Part shown: one piece after another, positions 1-9,800 of the stretch | Layout of the letters: the number at the start of each line of letters is the position of its first letter | How positions within the stretch are numbered: position 1 is the stretch's first letter | Virus record (IMG/VR): IMGVR_UViG_3300044814_000016 | Location: 1-63,666 of that record | Origin: a virus | Strand: one strand, 5' to 3' | Length of the DNA stretch: 63,666 bases | The notes under the pieces: generated by a model | Seen by the model: only the letters and a program-made list of their open reading frames with translations | Database searches by the model: none | What the model was told of the DNA's origin: nothing | Made by a program: the position numbers and the translations under genes

Positions 1-127
1 CGATCAGCGTGATGGCAATGTTCACGACGATCACCACGACGCTGACGACCACCCCGAGGATCACCAGGCGCGTGTTCATGCTGTCACGCTGCTCCGCGCG
101 CTCCGCCGTCACCGCCGCCGTCCCGCC
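1..127. repeat. Terminal direct repeat, left copy
   Basis: These 127 bases recur exactly at 63540-63666. The reading frame of a membrane protein runs through the junction intact, so this is an overlap of a circular assembly or a circularly permuted genome. Unique length is 63,539 bp. The overlap length of 127 equals a common assembler k-mer, which favours an assembly overlap over a biological terminal repeat. Confidence 0.95.
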
Positions 128-583
128 TGCCCCCGTGTCCAGCCGGGACGTGAGCCGCAGTTCGAGTGTCGCGACGCGTTCCGCGTTAGCGGCCACCTTG
201 TCCTCCAGGGCCTTGTGCGCCGTGCTGTACTCGGTGCGCGGCATGAAGTTGGCCGCCTGGTCGGTGAGTGCCTGGCGGAACTCGTTCACGCTCTCGAACC
301 GTTTCTCATTGGCGCGCTCCGCCGTGGCGACGGCTTTCTCCGCGCTGGTCAGCGCCGTCGCGACGGCTTTCTCCGCCGCGACGAACGCCGCGTCAAGCGC
401 TTTCGTCTGAGTGGCGTACCGCTCGTCGAGCAGCACCCGCAGCGCCCGCAGCTCCGACTCCAGCAGCTCGCGTACCGCCAGCAGCTCACGCCGCCCCTGC
501 GCGGTTGCCCGGTTGAACGCCTCCTGCGTCAGCTCGGTCGGGTCGGGAACCGGGACCCACCCGTTCTCGCGTCCCTCGCTCAT
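1..583 (-). CDS. Coiled-coil protein with C-terminal membrane anchor (5' part; gene crosses the ends)
   Basis: The ATG is at 583 and the frame is open to base 1; on the circle it continues through 63539 to a TAG at 63529-63531, giving about 197 residues. The N-terminal two thirds are charged, Ala/Glu-rich and predicted helical or coiled coil. The last 25 or so residues are one hydrophobic Val/Ile-rich membrane span followed by two His. It lies directly downstream of the tail genes and, on the circle, upstream of the endolysin. Similar anchored coiled-coil proteins are common near actinophage lysis genes. A role in lysis or membrane attachment is inference. Confidence 0.75.
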   Translation of the reverse strand, partial: MSEGRENGWVPVPDPTELTQEAFNRATAQGRRELLAVRELLESELRALRVLLDERYATQTKALDAAFVAAEKAVATALTSAEKAVATAERANEKRFESVNEFRQALTDQAANFMPRTEYSTAHKALEDKVAANAERVATLELRLTSRLDTGAGGTAAVTAERAEQRDSMNTRLVILGVVVSVVVIVVNIAITLI

Positions 584-586
584 GAC

Positions 587-949
587 TTACCCGAGCTGTC
601 CAGCCCACAGCAGCGACAGCGCGTTGTCGAACGCGAACACCGTAGCCGAGTTCACCGTGCCGTCACCGCCCTGCCGCACCGTGCCGAAGTAGACACCCGC
701 CTGCGTGTTCAGGTAAGCGATCGTCTGGAGCGCCCACGCCGCGTCGGTCTGCGCGCCGGGGTTAGCCGGGTTGGCGGCCGTGTTGTCGTACCCGATCCGC
801 GTCAGGTAAGCGATGCCGTTGCCCTGCCCGTTGACCTGCGTGTCGAGTCGCTTGACTTTCGACATGAGGTTCCGAATCGTGACGGCGATGTCGGTCAATG
901 ACGCGTCGATGGTCTCCTTGGTGGCCTGCGAGCCCACTCCGGTTGACAT
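587..949 (-). CDS. Small tail-associated protein
   Basis: 120 residues with an ATG start, three bases upstream of the next gene and three bases after the previous one. The N-terminus is a short helical, coiled-coil-like stretch (about residues 10-45); the rest is Gly/Asn/Ala-rich, with patterns of phage appendage proteins. It is the last small gene of the leftward tail operon, so a minor tail or fibre-associated role is inferred from position only. No family recognised. Confidence 0.7.
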   Translation of the reverse strand: MSTGVGSQATKETIDASLTDIAVTIRNLMSKVKRLDTQVNGQGNGIAYLTRIGYDNTAANPANPGAQTDAAWALQTIAYLNTQAGVYFGTVRQGGDGTVNSATVFAFDNALSLLWAGQLG

Positions 950-952
950 GTC

Positions 953-1663
953 TTACGCTCCTAGTCTCTCGAATGTTGAGGCTACTCCCGACACGAACGG
1001 GGCATTCCCGGCAGCCCACGTGGCCGTCAGGGAGAACGTGGTCGCGGCGGTGGTGTCGATAGCTATCGCGACGCTGCTCATGCCGAACCCGGTCAGGCTG
1101 CTGGTCGCGGTGATGCTAGCGGAGTTCGCGGTGAGGGTCACCTTCGTGTAGAACCGCGCTGTGCCGCTGCTGCCGGTCGTGACCACGACCATGTTGCACT
1201 CAGCTTCCCAGACAGCATTCAGGCTGGTGCCGAGCGTCGCCGCCGCCCACTGCACCAGCGCCTCGTTGAGGCCGAACCCGTTGATCTGGTACCCGAGGTT
1301 GCCGCCGACAGTCCCGTTGGTGACGACACCCCACGTCTTGAGCCGGTAGCAGGTGGCCACCTGCGCGTCATTCGCCGGGATGGGCCACGCCGCCGTCATG
1401 TTCTGAAAGCCGGTAGTGGAATTCGTGAACGTGCTGATATTGCTCTGCGTCTGCGGGAGGCGCCCCACCATCCCGCTGTGACTCACGATCGAGGGGATAC
1501 CGCTGACACTGTTCGCGAACAGGATGGAGTTAGCCGACGCCGGGGTCGCCGGGGTCGCCTCACCGACAAGCAGCACGTCACCGCCAGCACCCCCCGCAAC
1601 CAGCGAGTCGATCCGCTGGTGAGCGTTCGCGACCTTGCTGCTCAGCGTCTGGATGTTCGTCAT
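953..1663 (-). CDS. Minor tail / appendage protein
   Basis: 236 residues. The ATG overlaps the upstream stop as TGATG, so it was preferred to the GTG three bases earlier. Residues 1-30 look like a trimerising coiled coil; the remainder is Thr/Ala-rich beta structure with alternating hydrophobics, typical of a phage beta-sandwich or jelly-roll head domain. The 194-residue protein at 26958-27542 has a similar strand pattern (basic strand, Gly/Thr loop, Trp-x-x-Glu strand). Probably a receptor-binding or tail-tip appendage; no specific family recognised. Confidence 0.7.
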   Translation of the reverse strand: MTNIQTLSSKVANAHQRIDSLVAGGAGGDVLLVGEATPATPASANSILFANSVSGIPSIVSHSGMVGRLPQTQSNISTFTNSTTGFQNMTAAWPIPANDAQVATCYRLKTWGVVTNGTVGGNLGYQINGFGLNEALVQWAAATLGTSLNAVWEAECNMVVVTTGSSGTARFYTKVTLTANSASITATSSLTGFGMSSVAIAIDTTAATTFSLTATWAAGNAPFVSGVASTFERLGA

Positions 1664-2745
1664 CACGCCGCCGCCTTCGGGGTAAGCGCCGTGAGCACGT
1701 TCGCGAGCGTACCGAAGTACGACTGGAACGGCGTGACCGCGAGCTGGTCAGCGTCAGCGTCATAGCTCACCGCGCCGACCGGGAACGTGACCGGCCCCGG
1801 TATCAGCTCCGCCCCGTACGGGCCGTCAGCGAAGATGAGCTGCGCGACTTCCCCGGCGTGCTCCGTACCGAGGTCAACCGGCGAGCCGCCAACCGTCATG
1901 TAGTCACCGAACGGCACGGTGAACGCCGACGCGAACGAAGCCGCCTGGTACTTGCCGAGCGCCGTCGCTGCCTTCGCGTTCGCCGCCGCACCGCTCATGA
2001 CGCCCGCCGACGACAGGTCCCAGTAGTCCTCAAGCCGGTCGTGCGCCGCGATCGACGCCGCGTTAGTCGAGAGCCCGAGCCCGTACGTCGCAGCGACGGT
2101 GCCCGCGTCAGCGGTCGCCTCGTACCGGGCGTACAGCGCGTTGATGTACCCGGCGACCGTCCGCGCGGCGGGCACCGTCGTGACGAGCAGCCGCGTCACC
2201 GTCGTGGGGATCGGGATCAGGTCCACCTGGAGCCCCGCCTGCACCCGGTGAACCCGCCACGTCTGCGAAGTCGGGGACGCGATCTGGTTGAGGAACGCGC
2301 CGACGTCGAGCGACCCGGAATCCTGCGGCTGACTCAGGTCACCCCCCGTCACCGTCCCCTTGATCCACCGCAGACCTCGAGTAATTGCCTGGTTGATCAC
2401 GTCGTCTGCGGTGCCCGTAACCCACGGTGGCGTGTAGACGGCCCGGAAGCGGGCGCCCCAGTTCCCTGCGCCGTCGCCGCTCAGCGCCCACCCGGAGCCG
2501 TTCGGTACGGGGGTGAGCAGTGACCCCTCGTACTCGATTGTGCCGCCCTTGAGGACGCAGACGCGGCGGCCGACGCCGAACGCCTCGTGCTGCTGCGTCT
2601 GGTCGTACTCAAGGTTCAGGGTCATCGCGTCGCTGCCGCCTGGCATCGTGTCGGCGTATACCAGCGAGTCAACGCCGCCGAGGTCGTTCAGGTAGTAGCG
2701 GCCGGTGCCGTCAACCCGTGTCGTGTAAACCTCCTCGCCGGCCAT
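1663..2745 (-). CDS. Minor tail protein (gp37-like hub/fibre family)
   Basis: 360 residues from an ATG that overlaps the upstream stop as TGATG. The sequence follows the pattern of the siphovirus Gp37-like minor tail proteins of actinophages: an N-terminal beta domain with a short DxD-type strand region, a central helical part, and a C-terminal beta part ending in an Ala-rich tail. It lies immediately after the giant tail protein, the usual place of the baseplate/hub component. It probably contributes to the tail tip. Confidence 0.75.
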   Translation of the reverse strand: MAGEEVYTTRVDGTGRYYLNDLGGVDSLVYADTMPGGSDAMTLNLEYDQTQQHEAFGVGRRVCVLKGGTIEYEGSLLTPVPNGSGWALSGDGAGNWGARFRAVYTPPWVTGTADDVINQAITRGLRWIKGTVTGGDLSQPQDSGSLDVGAFLNQIASPTSQTWRVHRVQAGLQVDLIPIPTTVTRLLVTTVPAARTVAGYINALYARYEATADAGTVAATYGLGLSTNAASIAAHDRLEDYWDLSSAGVMSGAAANAKAATALGKYQAASFASAFTVPFGDYMTVGGSPVDLGTEHAGEVAQLIFADGPYGAELIPGPVTFPVGAVSYDADADQLAVTPFQSYFGTLANVLTALTPKAAA

Positions 2746-5700
2746 CAGTACAGGCGCTCCATCCACCAGTGAGGGATGTACTCGCCGTCGATGCCAGGCT
2801 GCCCGCTGGGCGAGTAGACGGTGAACTGGTTGACACCCGGTTCAAGCATCAGCGGGCCGCCGCTGCTGTCGGTGGCTGACAGCACCGACACCGCCGCCGA
2901 GCGGTCAGCGACCGAGCCGAGGACACGGCCGATCCGCGTGGACAGGCCCGGCGCGTCAATCCAGTAGTCGGTGTAGCCGCCGCCCGGCAGGTTGATGAGG
3001 ACGAGCTGCCCGGAGCTGTCAACTAGCAGCAGGTCAAGGAAGCGGTCGCTTGTATCCCCGGAGAGAAGCGACACGGTGTAATACGTGTCGGTGTTGTCCT
3101 GCGCCATGTCCTTGACCGGGAGGGTCACCTGCCCGAGGTTCACAATCCCGTTGAGGACGTTCGCCGGGGTCACGCTCTGGTTGACGGCAGCCTGGCTGAC
3201 CGCGCCGCCTGCCTGCTCGTACTGGCGGATCGTCGCGGTGACGCTACGGGCGCCGCTGCCGTCCCAGGACTGGTTCACCGCGTAGACGGTGAACGTCCCG
3301 TTGTACCGGGCGTTGAACCCGTCGACCGTCCCGATCTGGTACTCACGCCCGTCCGGGGGGTCACCGCCGCCGCCGACTGAGATGACCGTCTGAGCCAGGT
3401 TGTTGACCGTGCTCTTACGCGACGGCATGTGCACCAGCAGCGTCGGGAAGTTCCCCTGAGTCGAGTACGTCGTCAGGACCATCTTGATGTTGCCCTGCGC
3501 GCCCTTGGCACCGAAGTAGCCCTTGTTCGTGACCGCCGCCGCGCCGCCGCCGCCGCCGGGGAAGTAACCGGGGTACCCGGAGCCGCCGCCGTGCTGCTGC
3601 CCCGGGCCGCCCGCGCCGCCGACGACGCCGAGCGACCCCGCGACGCCGCCGAGCCCGTTCACCGGAGCAGTGCCGCCGTTAGGCCCGACACCGCCGTCAC
3701 CCGCAGCCCCTGCACCGCCGCCGCCGAAGATCGACGCCTGGTTACCCGTGCCGCCTGTGCCGCCGCTGTTGTGGTGCGCGTTACCGGAGCCGCTGCCGCC
3801 TGCGCCGCCTACGCCGTTGCTGTAGTCAGTCGTGAGGCGGTTCACCCCGCCTGTCCCGCCGTGAGCTGTCACCGTCGTCGTCGTCCCGGCGAACGTGGTG
3901 GTGCCGCCGTTGCCGCCTGATGCCAGCGTGTTGTTCGGCACGCCCCCTGCGCCGATCGTGTACGCGTGCGGCCCGGAGGGGGTCAGGTCAAGGTTCAGCT
4001 CCCATGCGGTCTCAGCGCCGCCGCCGCCGCCGCCCGCGCAGCGTGTCGGCTGGCAGGTGCCGCCAGAGCCGCCGCCTCCGGTGCCGAGGACCGTCCCCTG
4101 TAGCCCCCACGACAGGTACAGGTCGTCGAGGTAGTGAATCTCGCTCGTGGCCGGGGTGGTGATGGTGACGATCATCCGGCAGAAAGCCGCGGTGGCCGGG
4201 GCGGTGACCCGCCCGGAGATGAACGTCCACACTGACGTGCTGTCGGTCACCCCGCCGATGTTGACGAGGCTGACCGCCGCGCCGCCGGAGGTGAAGAACT
4301 GCGCCCCGAGCGTGACCGTCCGGGGAGTCGCCGCTGCCCGAGCCCAGCCGCTCAGCGCGATACGGTCACCCGGCTGGCACGGCACCCCCAGCGACGTCAC
4401 CGACGATGCCGGGAACGACGCGGCCACGGCGTTGCTGCCGCCGGATGACGGCACGACCGACATCGACGACGGGAGGCTGTGCGCCTGCGCCGACGAGTTC
4501 GTCAGCACCGCGTTCGTCGCTATCCCGTCGCTGCCGATCCAGTCACCGATCGACCCGTGCTCGTCGAAGTCCGCCGAGTCCGATGACAGCCAGTTCGGGT
4601 TCGCGGCCGGGGCAATCCAGTTGTACGCGTTCCCCGGTGTCCCCGGCAGGTTGAAAGACTGCGTGCTCGACACGTACGACTTGAACCCGAGCTGGCAATG
4701 CAGCGACAACGGCGTCGGGGCAGTGCCCTCAATGCCGTACAGGACGTAGTCGCCGCCACGGTCGCTCACCGACCGCTTGGGGCCAGCGGTCGGTGTCGCG
4801 ATCAGCCCCGCCAGGTACCCGCCGGTCTTGAAGTGCAGGAACTTCCCCGCGACCTTGACCTGCTGCTCAGACCACGCCTTGACCTGGTACGACGCGACCG
4901 ACTCATAGCGGAACAGCTTGTCGCCCTGCGGGATCTTCACCGACAGCCGGTTCCAGAACGGGAACGACGGGTTGTTACTCGCATGGCACACCTGCTGGAA
5001 GCCGAACACCAGCGAGTGCCCGGAGCTGTCCGTCAGCGTCACGGAGAAGTGAGTCAGGCCCTTGTTCCACAGCCGCCAGTCACTCGACGGGACACCCATC
5101 CCGAGCCAGAAACTGAGCTTGTCCCTGTTCGTGATGTCAGTCGCGGCACCGAGCACGTGCGAGTACCACAGCGGAGACGCCTTGTCGCTGATGTCATGAT
5201 TCCACCGGGCGGAGAAACTGAATGCCGCCGTCGTCGTCGTCTGCGACCACCAGGTGGGCTGCGTCGTGGAGCTGACCGTCGAGTAGTCGTCGAGCGTCAC
5301 CTGCGTGTAGAAGTTGCCGCCGCTGCCGAACAACTGGTACGGGCCGATGACGCCCGCCGTGCTGACGGCGATCGCATCGAGGTTGTAGTTCCACGACACG
5401 CCCGCGCCTGCGTTGATGATCCCGAACTGGTAGCTGGCCGGCACGCCGTTGGTGTTGAACGTCGCGGCGCTCGTCTGAGTCTCAACCGGGGTAGCGGAGT
5501 CCATCGAGAGGAACAGCGACATCGAGACTTGCCCGATCGACCCGTCACCCGTGACGTAGCCCTCGATCCGCACCCACTGGTTCAGCGGGATCGGGTTGGT
5601 GGTGGCGATCACGTTGGTGGATGCCCCGGCGTCCATCTGGAGCAGCCGGCCCGTGGTCAGCTTCAGGTTCGCGATCGTCGCCGCGCCTGCCGTCTGCACC

Positions 5701-6548
5701 GTCATGAGCGTCGCCGTGGCACCGGGTGCGGCGTTCAGGTTCACGTACAGCCGGAACCACTGCGTGGGCGCAGACCCCGGAGCACCCCATATGAGCTTCA
5801 CCGACTGGTTAGACGCCCCGGTACTGCACAGGCAAGACAGTGTCCCGTGACTCACCGGGGCGTTGTCGAACGTCGCGGTGGCCGTCGAGCCGAGCGTCAC
5901 GGCGGTGAACGGCGTCTCGAACGGGAAGTTGAACGTAGCCGCCGTGTTCAGCGTAGTCAGCGCCGTGCCGTTGCTGCCGGTACCGAAGTCCTGCAACTGA
6001 TAGACCGGCTGCTGTGACGCGTCGAGGATCGGGGAGTCAAACGCGATGTGGCTGGTGACGTCGGAGCGGCCCCACGGGTACGCCTCGAAGCTGATCATCA
6101 GCGTCATGGTGAGCTGCTTCTCAGCTTTGTAATTGGCGTTCACCACGATCGCCTTGGAGTGCCAGCAGTCGAACACCGTCTCCCGGCTGGTGTCCGTCCC
6201 GTCCGGTGACCACACCAGCTCAAACGAGTCAACGTTGACCGCTTGCATGAGCGCTTCCCGCGCCGACGTGAGCGTCAGCCGGTCAGCCGCAGTCGGCTGC
6301 CCGCCAGGCCCGGTGCCGTACACCCGGATCGTGACCGGGATGCTCATGCTGCGGTTGCTGTAACGGTGACCTGACGGGCGCTCACCATCACCCATCATCT
6401 GAATCGTGAAGTCGATCACCGGCTGCGGCGTCCCGAAGTCGTACGCCTCACCGAGGTTGAAGATCGCCCCTGCGCACTGCGGGAGCTGCGACGGGTTGCT
6501 GCCGCCCAGCAGCTCGAACAGGCGGCACAGGAGCAGGCTGTCAGCCAT
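2745..6548 (-). CDS. Large minor tail protein with glycine-rich adhesin-like domain
   Basis: 1267 residues; ATG overlapping the upstream TGA. The N-terminal 170 or so residues resemble a distal-tail (Dit-like) domain. The middle contains several beta-rich, lectin-like modules with Trp/Asn-rich strands. Residues about 820-1015 are an extreme glycine-rich block with runs such as GGGGG, dipeptides GGA/GGT and interspersed Tyr/Phe, as in phage polyglycine adhesin domains. The C-terminal 200 residues are ordinary beta structure. Position between the tape measure and the Gp37-like protein supports a tail-tip component that binds the host surface. Confidence 0.85.
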   Translation of the reverse strand: MADSLLLCRLFELLGGSNPSQLPQCAGAIFNLGEAYDFGTPQPVIDFTIQMMGDGERPSGHRYSNRSMSIPVTIRVYGTGPGGQPTAADRLTLTSAREALMQAVNVDSFELVWSPDGTDTSRETVFDCWHSKAIVVNANYKAEKQLTMTLMISFEAYPWGRSDVTSHIAFDSPILDASQQPVYQLQDFGTGSNGTALTTLNTAATFNFPFETPFTAVTLGSTATATFDNAPVSHGTLSCLCSTGASNQSVKLIWGAPGSAPTQWFRLYVNLNAAPGATATLMTVQTAGAATIANLKLTTGRLLQMDAGASTNVIATTNPIPLNQWVRIEGYVTGDGSIGQVSMSLFLSMDSATPVETQTSAATFNTNGVPASYQFGIINAGAGVSWNYNLDAIAVSTAGVIGPYQLFGSGGNFYTQVTLDDYSTVSSTTQPTWWSQTTTTAAFSFSARWNHDISDKASPLWYSHVLGAATDITNRDKLSFWLGMGVPSSDWRLWNKGLTHFSVTLTDSSGHSLVFGFQQVCHASNNPSFPFWNRLSVKIPQGDKLFRYESVASYQVKAWSEQQVKVAGKFLHFKTGGYLAGLIATPTAGPKRSVSDRGGDYVLYGIEGTAPTPLSLHCQLGFKSYVSSTQSFNLPGTPGNAYNWIAPAANPNWLSSDSADFDEHGSIGDWIGSDGIATNAVLTNSSAQAHSLPSSMSVVPSSGGSNAVAASFPASSVTSLGVPCQPGDRIALSGWARAAATPRTVTLGAQFFTSGGAAVSLVNIGGVTDSTSVWTFISGRVTAPATAAFCRMIVTITTPATSEIHYLDDLYLSWGLQGTVLGTGGGGSGGTCQPTRCAGGGGGGAETAWELNLDLTPSGPHAYTIGAGGVPNNTLASGGNGGTTTFAGTTTTVTAHGGTGGVNRLTTDYSNGVGGAGGSGSGNAHHNSGGTGGTGNQASIFGGGGAGAAGDGGVGPNGGTAPVNGLGGVAGSLGVVGGAGGPGQQHGGGSGYPGYFPGGGGGAAAVTNKGYFGAKGAQGNIKMVLTTYSTQGNFPTLLVHMPSRKSTVNNLAQTVISVGGGGDPPDGREYQIGTVDGFNARYNGTFTVYAVNQSWDGSGARSVTATIRQYEQAGGAVSQAAVNQSVTPANVLNGIVNLGQVTLPVKDMAQDNTDTYYTVSLLSGDTSDRFLDLLLVDSSGQLVLINLPGGGYTDYWIDAPGLSTRIGRVLGSVADRSAAVSVLSATDSSGGPLMLEPGVNQFTVYSPSGQPGIDGEYIPHWWMERLY

Positions 6549-6841
6549 CAGCTCACCTGCGTCATGCCCGGCCAGCCGACAGCCGTCTGCACCCCGTGAA
6601 CAGCCGGGTTAGGTGCCGGGGGCACCCACGCCTGCACTGACCGCATCCCGCCGGGAGGCGTGTAGCCCTTCCCCTTGACCTGCGCTGACGCCGGGTCGAG
6701 GATACCGGTCGTCACCCCGTCAACCTGGAGGACCAGGAACTGCGGCACGATCCCGCCCGCGATCGGGTTGTACACCTGCTCCGTCTTGCTGCCGTCAGCC
6801 GACTTGTACGTCCACAGCGTGAACCCCGTCTGGTCTCTCAC
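6548..6841 (-). CDS. Small tail protein
   Basis: 97 residues; the GTG overlaps the tape measure stop as GTGA and the stop overlaps the next ATG. It is rich in Gly, Pro and Val and has no membrane segment. Genes at this position in siphoviruses often encode small tail-tip or LysM-like connectors, but no motif is clear here. Confidence 0.7.
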   Translation of the reverse strand: MRDQTGFTLWTYKSADGSKTEQVYNPIAGGIVPQFLVLQVDGVTTGILDPASAQVKGKGYTPPGGMRSVQAWVPPAPNPAVHGVQTAVGWPGMTQVS

Positions 6842-9800
6842 CGTGCACCCGCCCTCGCCGCGTACGCTTCCTGGCCCGCTGGTGCCTTGACCGCCTTCGC
6901 GACCCCAGCCGCCGTGCGCGCCGAGCTGTTCTCGACAGCCTGCCGCAGCGCCCGGAGTTCCGCAAGGAGCGGGTCGTCGTTACGCGGCACGACGCGCTCA
7001 CCCTCACCGATTGAGTACCTGCGCCCCGACGAGCCGATGCCGAGCACGTCCTCGGGGAGCATCCCGCCGAGCCGGTAACCGCGGACCTTGCCGCCCTTGC
7101 CCATGAACGACGACGCAAGCTGGATGCCCTGCGAGTGGATGTCACTGACCCCGAACCGCTCGACGCCCTTGCCCCACTCCTGAGCCGCCTGAGCCACCGA
7201 CGTCGCCCGGAACATCTGCGCGATCACGCCCGAGTCACCCGAGCTGGTCACGAACCTGAGAATCGCGGGGAGCTGCGTCTTCATGCCACCGAGGAAGTCA
7301 GAGTTGCTGATCGTGCTGATCGGCGTCCACCCGATAAGCCCACGACCGCCGCCGCCCTGAGCGAACGGGTTCCACGTTGACTCTCCCCAGATCGACGCGG
7401 TGGCACCCGCTGCGGCGATCTTGTTGCCGCCGAAGAGGTTCTTCAGCAGGTACTCGTAAAGCTGCTTGCCGTTGGCCATCTCACCGGCTGACGAGCCGAT
7501 ACCGGGGTCACCGCCGCCGATGCTGCCGGGGGCGAGCTGGTTCGGGTTCACGGTGTGGATCTTCGCGGCGAGCGCCTTGATCACCGCCGGGGGCATCTGC
7601 GCGAGCATCTTGCCGACCCCGGAGTCGGTGCCGGGGATCTTCTTGACCAGCGGGTTCACGAGCCCGTTCAGCACGCCGGTCATGATGTCAGCGGTAGCGT
7701 TGCGCAGGTCAGCCCAGATAGCCGACGCGCCCTTGGCCGCCAGGTTGACCCCGGCCTTGATGAACCCGGCGATGCCCTCCGTCGCCCCGGACACGCCGGG
7801 GATCTGCACGATGTCAAAGATGGAGTCAGGCACCGACTGCGGCCCGGTGCCGAGCTGCTGGTCCAGTGCCGCGAACCCGGTCCCGCGCCCGGTGACGAAC
7901 CCGACGTGCCCGCCGTTGCTCTCCACGTACAGGTCACCCGGCGACATCTTGCTGTAAGACTCCTTCGGCCACGACAGGTAGTCCCCGGCGACAGGCCCGT
8001 GGACCTTGCTGTTCCACCTGACGCCGTGCGGCAGCCCGACGCCGAACATCCCGAGGATCATGTTCACGAACGACGAGCAGTCAAACCCCTGCTGCGGGTT
8101 CGCGGCCCCGCCCCACACGTAACGGTGCCCGGCGTACGTCTTCGCCTTCGCGACGACCTCACCGCCGCCGGTGAACCCCGGAACCCCCCAGGCCGCCAGG
8201 TCCGCACGGTGCGCGCGAGTCGTGTTCTTGTCAACGACCGCCTCACCGGGCTCCAGCATCGCCGGGCCGTTGCCCTTGATCCACGCCGGGACGATGTCAC
8301 CCCCGCCGAAGCCGGGGATGCGCCCGCCGCTCTTGAGGTGCCAGATCGGGAGCTTCGGCAGGTGCAGCGGTGACGCCACGTCATTCCAGAAGCGAGCGAT
8401 GCCGCCGTCGTACACCGTGTTGACGATGTACTTGACCGGCTTCAGGACGACGTTCTGGATCTGGTTCCAGATACCTGGCAGGTCGTTCACGAACGCGTTG
8501 AAGGTGTTCTTCACCGACCCGATGAACTTGTTCTTAATCCAGTCGTCAGCGACCTGCACCAGGTGGACTACCCGGCCGATCGTGTCGCTGTAGATCGTGT
8601 CCCAGATGTGGGCGATGTCGTGGCGCAGGCCGTCGAAGATATTCGCCGTCCCGTGACGGAAGTCAGTGAACGTCCGCTCGGCGTCGTGCCCGATACGGAT
8701 CGCCGTCCCGACCGTCGCCCCGTACATGTCGTTCCAGATGGTGCGGGTGTCGCGCAGCATCACGTCAGACGCGTGCGGGACGCTCTTGGTAAAGAAGTTG
8801 ACCAGCGGCGCGAGCGCGTTGGTGTAGATCGCGTGCCACGCCGCGATGATCGTCCGCGAGATCTCAGGCCAGTACTTCACCGTCGCGCCGACGAGCAGGA
8901 TGATCGCCGTGGCGATCGCGATCACCGGGTTGGCGTTGATCAGCAGCAGCGCGCCCTCAAACGCGTACATCGCGAGGACCGCGAGCTTCACCGGGCCGGG
9001 GATCTTCTGGATCAGCCCGATGATCGTCTTGATACCGAGGACGAACAACCCGCTGATGAGCTTCGCTACCGGGGCGATCGCCCTCCCGAGGTTCGTGATC
9101 CAGGGCACGCCCACCTTGATCAGCCACGTCGCGAACAGCGTCAGGTAAGGCAGCAGCTTGACGCCGATGTTAGCGATCAGGTCCTTGATCGTGCTGATGA
9201 GCTGCTTCTGGACACCAGTCCACGACCTGGTCGCGGCGGTGCCCTCCTTGCCGAACTTGCTGTTCAGGATCGACTGCGCCTGAGCGAGGTTCTGCGCGAG
9301 CGTCGCGGACTTCGGCAGCACCTCGATGTTCAGCTTGTTGTAATCGCTGATGTTCCCGGCGAGCGCACCTGTCACGAGCTTGTGCGCCTGAGCGAGGGTG
9401 AGGTGATTCGCCGCCGCGAACTTAGCGAGCCCGCCCGACGCGCTGATACGGTCGTTCAGCAGCTTGGACGCGGACTCCAGCGCCTTCGCCTGAGTAGCCC
9501 CGGACACTTGCGTGACACCGAGCGCCTTCAGCGTACGAGCCGCCGTGCCGCCGCCCATCGTCATTTTCTGGAGCACCTGCGCGTAGTCGCCGCCAGTGAC
9601 CGCCGCGACGTTCATCGCCGCCTGCTGCACCTTCAGCGCCTCCGGGAGCGGCACCCCCGCGTTGATCAGCTTGACGAGGCTGTTCTGCACGTTGTCCTGC
9701 GTCACGCCGTACTTGGCGCCAGCGTCGATCGCAGCCTGGATCAACGGCTGGCTCGCCTTCAGCGACAACCCGTGCGACTGCTCCGCGGCCTTCAGCAGCA

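Noticed and set aside
4698-6017. 439-residue rightward open frame
   Set aside because: Antisense to the large tail protein; no domain and shadow composition.
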